A stretch of 64,000 bases of DNA from Eretmocerus hayati (lineage: Eukaryota; Arthropoda; Insecta; Hymenoptera; Aphelinidae), in the NCBI GenBank assembly GCA_029851415.1, contig CM056742.1, forward strand, positions 145,829,121 to 145,893,120. The letters are read 5' to 3'. The translations under genes were made by a program, and so were the position numbers. Position 1 is the first letter of the stretch; the number at the start of each line of letters is the position of its first letter. The notes beneath the pieces are model-generated. The model made no database searches. It saw only the letters and a program-made list of their open reading frames with translations, and was not told where the DNA came from. Shown one piece after another: positions 58,964-64,000 of the stretch.

Positions 58964-58997
58964 AACAAGTATACTGCAAATTTGCAGTATACTTGTT
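58964..58997. repeat. Perfect 34-bp palindrome
   Basis: AACAAGTATACTGCAAA is followed directly by its exact complement, with no loop. Flanks are not obviously repetitive. Confidence 0.9.
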
Positions 58998-58999
58998 AA

Positions 59000-61419
59000 A
59001 AAGGCAAAACATCCGAGTGGATTAGTTTTGAAAAATCAAGTTGCTGCAATTGCATCTTGTGCAAGTGTTGAGGAATGCAATACTGATATCAACGTTGGCT
59101 ATGTTACAGGGTACCTCAAGCACGCGATGCACGATGAGTTTACGGGTCGCTTATAAATAGCAAGAGCTGTGGAATGAGTATCATACGTTTACTGATGCAG
59201 GTGAGTCGCGTTGGATGGAATCTTGCCTCAGGGTGCGAGGCGAGAGTTGCGTGCTTTCCTTACACATAATACTCATTGAGGTTCGTAACGACGCCTGGTT
59301 GACGTCGCCTATACATGTAATGTGCACTGGATGCACTTCTCTATACGAGTATGTATGAATATACAGGTTTGTATGCATTTATATGTTCACACAGAGATGC
59401 AAGTACGAGTAATCAACGTTCGGACGAGTCATTGATCCCGATCAAGCTACATGTACAAGTTGCTCTTGCGTGCTGTTGCACTTGTGGCTGAAAAAGATAT
59501 GTAAAAATTTGTGGTGCAAAATTTTATAAATTGCAATGCATAGATTCCTCGCGACTTTTCTTTATTTTTATTTTGAGGTATCACGTGAGTTAAAAAAAAG
59601 TCCCATGTGAAGAGAAAATAGTTTGCGGACACGACTCAGAATTGGCTTCCTGTATTATCTGTATATGTCTATCGAATATACTGTCACACGTGTGGTAATG
59701 GTAAGTCTCACTCATTCAGGCTGAAGGCTAATTTGTTCAAGTGCCAAGATCCGCGAGATCGCAATGCGAATGCTGAAACGTCGATCGGCAACGCGATGGC
59801 AACGCGTACTTACCCCGAGACAGGGATTGATTCTCGCAATTCTGCTTTGGCGGTGCGGCGTGGTTCTAAAAGACGTTGACATGGTACCAAATGCGTTGCT
59901 TTTACACTTTTTTTTACTGAATCTGAGGCCTCAAAGTGACGCGAGGAAATTCGCGATTGCTGATTTCTGTGAGAAGAAGGTCGGACTTTTTCAGTGATGG
60001 TTTTCATTTCGTTGGCAGCGCTAACGACTTCATTCATGCGAAACTATCTCGAGATTATGCTTTGATTCAAACCTTCTGATGTTCACATAGGGTCTGAGAT
60101 GAGTATAGAAGCTCGTTTCCATCTGAACAGGTTTCCATGAAGAAAAGGTCTAGTACCGAATTTTACGGAATGTAAATGCGAAAAAAGATGAGCTGATTCT
60201 TATTGTGCAAAATGTATCCTTGTTACCTCAGTATCGATTCCGTCTGATCGGGCAATGACATGCTTGAAATCAATTAATTCGCAGTTACAGACAAACAACC
60301 TAAAACTAATGAGAAGCGACAAAATTCTGGTATAAAAAGCATTGAAATGGCAATATTTAAGTTCAACTCATATGATTTTGATCCTCACGTGAAATTTTTT
60401 CTCAGACATCCCATTCGGAATCTAATTCTACTAAAAAATTAGTGTGATACATGCAAACATGTCCGTGACGTATATCGGATAACAAGTCTCGCTTACTTCA
60501 TGAAATGTTGTTAATATCTCGGCTGATACCAATATCATATTTTCTAAATCCACTTGCAAGAATTATCACGAGAAATCTGGCGTGCATAAAACTGGAGTGG
60601 TGCAGGTTCAAGTCTACAAACTGTCACAGAACACTAAGATACCATCTTAATCTCAAAGTGTCACTGCAGTGATTACCTTGTACGCTTGTTTATACTTTTA
60701 CGAAGTATTCCTGTCTTCACAACTTCATGGCAGAATCTTGACTTGCGAGCAGTGTCGCACTGCTTTTCAAGTTGTATTTTCCATGCTTCGATAGGTTTCA
60801 AGGATATAAATAAAGGATGTATACCATGAATTTGCCTGGACGATGTGCTTATGGTGTTCCTTGGGGAATGACTTCACTTGAGAATGAAAAAATAAGATAA
60901 GACGAGAGTCGAGCTCTCGAGAGGAATGGAAAAAAAATGAGCGAGAATGAGAAAGAGGTGGAGGGATTTTTCGTATGCGCACCTCTTCGTGCGTGCAAAA
61001 AAAATAAAAGGATAAGAAATCGGGAGTAGACTTGTGGAACCGGCTGAGCCTGAATGACCGCAGCAAAGTGCTCGCCATCTCTGATACTGGCTCCGCCAAT
61101 ATATACGGTCAGCGATCGCCCATATAACGTGAAGCTATTCGCCTCTTCCTTCGCTTCAAAGTTAAAACATTCATAAATTGGTTAATTAAGGACCCCACGC
61201 TTATCACGTGCATCGCAGCTAAGAATTTTGCCTCATTCAGGAAAGCAGCGGGGATCGTTTTTCTCGTCCTCTATATACATACGACAGACTGGAATTCATC
61301 AACGTAAAATAATATCCACATTTTTATTACAAGGAATAGTATTTACTTTTCATTGTCGAGATACAATCGAATGAATTTTATCTCAAGCCTATGATAATAA
61401 TGATTCTACTTTTTTATAC
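59000..61419. other. Intergenic DNA with one weak first-exon candidate
   Basis: At 61081 on the minus strand an ATG in good context (GAGATGG) opens MASTLLRSFRLSRFHKS, basic, Ser/Arg/Leu-rich and lacking acids, like a mitochondrial presequence; a TATATA lies upstream at about 61098-61104. No following exon was found. The rest is unremarkable. Confidence 0.25.
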
Positions 61420-61650
61420 AAATACTATTTTATGCAATTTTCCGATGTTTGGGTGCCTACAAAATTGCATAAAATAGTATTCGCGTCTCGTTCATGAGGT
61501 CTTCCGCTTTCGTAGTGACTATTTCGACCTGCGCTTGCAGTTCACCGGAAACCAATCGCTCAAAAGCAAGTTACAACCTCATAAGTTCCGTGCGAAATGT
61601 ACTATTCATGTGAAGAGCGTAATTTTCTGCACTGGTCACGGAGTTGATTC
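61420..61650. repeat. Dispersed repeat, copy at 61.4 kb
   Basis: ATGCAATTTTCCGATGTTTG, CGTCTCGTTCATGAGG, ACCAATCGCTCAAAAGC and GTGCGAAATGTACTATT occur in the same order as in 62100-62330; the first part also matches 24795-24905. Confidence 0.65.
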
Positions 61651-62099
61651 TGTTTGATATGTATAGAAAAATATTTGCCTTTCGACTTCGGCACGTAAGG
61701 AAAATCACCACGTCATTGCACTAAGTTTGAAACTACCTCGTTCAAACGTGGTTTCACAGCGATTTATGAATGCGAATTCACATATGTCCTGTACATGGAC
61801 ATTTATTTGAGCACCCAGAAACTGATTCCCTCGCTTTGCTCGGGAAAACAATCGGAATAACGAAATATGTTAGTGCTTGAAGTTGACGCACAGATAAATA
61901 GTCAACATGTGATACTGTTTCTGTTTGAAAATGAGTTAGTTTTGGTTCTCAGAATTAGTATATTTTTCAAAGATTTTTCAAAAATCTATGGATCCTTGAT
62001 CATAGTCGTTATTTTTTGATATAGTGAATGAAATAGTGTACTCTATGCACAGTTTGTCAACTTTCACTCACAGTTTATCAAAATAGTACATCTCGATAC

Positions 62100-62330
62100 A
62101 AAGGTATGAAAACTTTGTTTAGCAATTTCCCGATGTTTAGCAGATGCTTACAAAATGTCATGAGATAGTACTCGCATCTCGTTCATGAGGTTCTCCGCTC
62201 CCGGGCGATTATTTCAACCTTCGTCTGCGACTCAGTCCGAAAACCGATCTCTCAGAAGCGAGCTACAAACTCATCAACTTGGTGCGAGATGTACTATCTC
62301 GCTTGCGACTCGCGAGTGAAGTTTCCGGCC
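62100..62330. repeat. Dispersed repeat, copy at 62.1 kb
   Basis: Direct-orientation relative of 61420-61650, about 680 bp away, with matching CATCTCGTTCATGAGG, ACCGATCTCTCAGAAGC and GTGCGAGATGTACTATC. More diverged than the 24.8-kb copy is from the 61.4-kb copy in the first half. Confidence 0.6.
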
Positions 62331-62639
62331 CAAGCCGTAGGCGTGGAATAGAATCATCACGAGGATGCAAAAAATACGTTTACTCTCGGGTATATTGAAC
62401 TGTACTTTTTGATAAACTGTAAGTAAAAGCCGACAAACTGCGCGCAAAGCGCACTTTCCAGAACAGTGTATCATAAAGTACTTATGGCTCGAAACACGGA
62501 AGTAAAACTTACTTTTCACATCTTCGTGATGGCTTCAACCTTCGCCTCTGGCTCGGGTCGGAAAACCATCACTGGTAGGAAGCGAAAAGAAATTCTTACG
62601 CCCCTGTATCGAAAAGTACTATATACTCGTTGCGTTGAG

Positions 62640-64000
62640 ACTTCACGACGAGCTTGATGACAATCGAATTCTAAACGAATGATGTTGCGATCAGTAAGGA
62701 AATGAAGTTCAGGAGCATCTTAAATTTTCAGAATGAAATTTCTACAATTTTTCCAGTAGTTTTGTGGTGTAATATGAATGATTAGGTTTGTGAGTCATGG
62801 CATCCGGCTGAAAATTTTTTTGTAGAGACGAAAGTAGAAGAGCGCGAAAGTAGATCCCAAGGATTTTGATCCTGTCACGTCAAAGTTTCGTTTCAAATTA
62901 TTTTCCAAGATTCGCAAAAGTATGCCGAGTATCTCACGGCTCCTTCTGAACGTTATTTCTCGCGTTATTCACTCAATCGAATCAACACAATCTTGAGAAT
63001 AAAAATATACAGCATAATATAAATGAAAGCATATCAGCCTCGTTCTACCATATGTGCGTAAATCCAAGTAGAATAATCTACAGTGACGTAGTAGGAATCG
63101 TGAGAATCTTCGACTTTTCCAATCACCGGGTGTTCAGCACCGCGGAAAAGCACTCGCAGTCATGACAAAAAGACTAATCAGAAATAAGCGGGAGAAGCCA
63201 CAGCAGGTGAATATCCGAGCTGAAATAGAAAATACCAGTTCTGATGGGTCGATCGACCAGTTCTGGGGCGTCTCCTCCAATTAGTCGCGTATTGCGGCCC
63301 TTATCAATAAATCTATCTCAAAGGCGCCACCTCCATCTATACGTTATAGGCATCCGTAATAATAAGTACATACGCAAAACGTATTACCAGCCGTTCAAAA
63401 CTCATGAGAGTTAGAATATATATACGTGCACTTGCTCAGGGAAAGATTCTGCGCGTTCACCACACCTTACATATATATTTTTATTTTATTTTATAATACA
63501 CCACAGGCAGCCCCAGCTTGAATTGCTCGAGGGGCATAAATATTCATCGAGCCTCTTGCATCGTGGCCGAGGGGCACTTGTACACCTCTTGCTTTGCCTC
63601 TGTGTTGCATATGTGCTATAGAGGATATAATACTTATAGTTGCACGAGTAAGTACTTGGATGTATATGTATACGGCGCCTCTTGCAAGTCGTGCAATCCA
63701 CGTGTACTACCTATAAGTATGGTTGAACTGTCGTCTCGCATGGCGAACCTCGTGGGAATTTTCTGTCTTATAATTTCGCCCTCGTTGTTTCAGGTACATC
63801 GTATAGTACGCGAAGTTGCGTATTTCTGAGCATGGTTTGGTGGTGTATGCATCAGGTGCATTGGTTGGCAATGGATTGTAAGCTCCATCATTTGGCTTGG
63901 GCTTATATTTGTACTCCAGAATCAATGACAGTCATTCCCACATTGACTTAAATACATTTACCCAACTGCATATAAAGATTTTGAATGGGAAAAACGCTAG
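62640..64000. other. Terminal stretch, nothing firmly assigned
   Basis: A minus-strand open frame (63707-63925) reads EYKYKPKPNDGAYNPLPTNA and onward, protein-like, but with no ATG or acceptor I trust. Duplicated GAGGGGCA(T/C)T motifs occur at 63530-63575. No other content recognised. Confidence 0.25.

Overview
The window is nuclear DNA of an animal, most probably an arthropod and likely an insect. Genes are split by GT-AG introns, and the DNA is AT-rich. Host genes encode translin, RNase H1, a D-2-hydroxyacid dehydrogenase and a MYND zinc-finger protein. Non-autonomous DNA transposons with hairpin structure fill the space between genes and many introns. I cannot name the species. I saw no prokaryotic operon, CRISPR array, tRNA or rRNA.

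Layout. 118-3451 (+): last seven exons of a MYND-finger nuclear-type protein whose 5' end lies outside the window. 5061-45266 (-): four separate RNase H1-like genes, all on the minus strand, here called copy A (5061-10389), B (14003-15144), C (26355-29027) and D (41079-45266). Each has four coding exons with identical intron phases (2, 2, 0). B and D keep all five key catalytic residues. A and C have lost the catalytic aspartates, keep a hybrid-binding-domain-like N-terminus and end in acidic, tyrosine-rich tails. Between C and D lies a seven-exon coiled-coil gene (34264-37622, minus) whose last codons come from a hairpin transposon, followed by a decayed plus-strand coding relic (37650-38550). 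48765-50133 (+) is an intact GhrA-type 2-hydroxyacid dehydrogenase, convergent with an intact translin gene (50426-52054, minus). From about 52 to 64 kb I find only transposon remnants and weak gene candidates.

Mobile DNA. Elements include hAT remnants (5834-7166 and 23166-24643, the latter with a transposase dimerisation-domain fragment), a clean hAT MITE with an 8-bp target duplication (6405-6603), pogo/Tigger-like ends, a TTAA-bounded foldback, two related foldbacks of about 2 kb (30453-32576 and 42511-44453), and a 3.34-kb TA-flanked element (17481-20824) holding two tandem units of about 846 bp and an inner foldback. Nested insertions give a readable relative history.

Best candidate for something new: the RNase H1 cluster in which two members look like catalytically dead, acidic-tailed RNA:DNA-hybrid-binding proteins beside two apparently active ones. 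All exon models were read by eye from splice signals and conserved phase; no alignment or database search was run.
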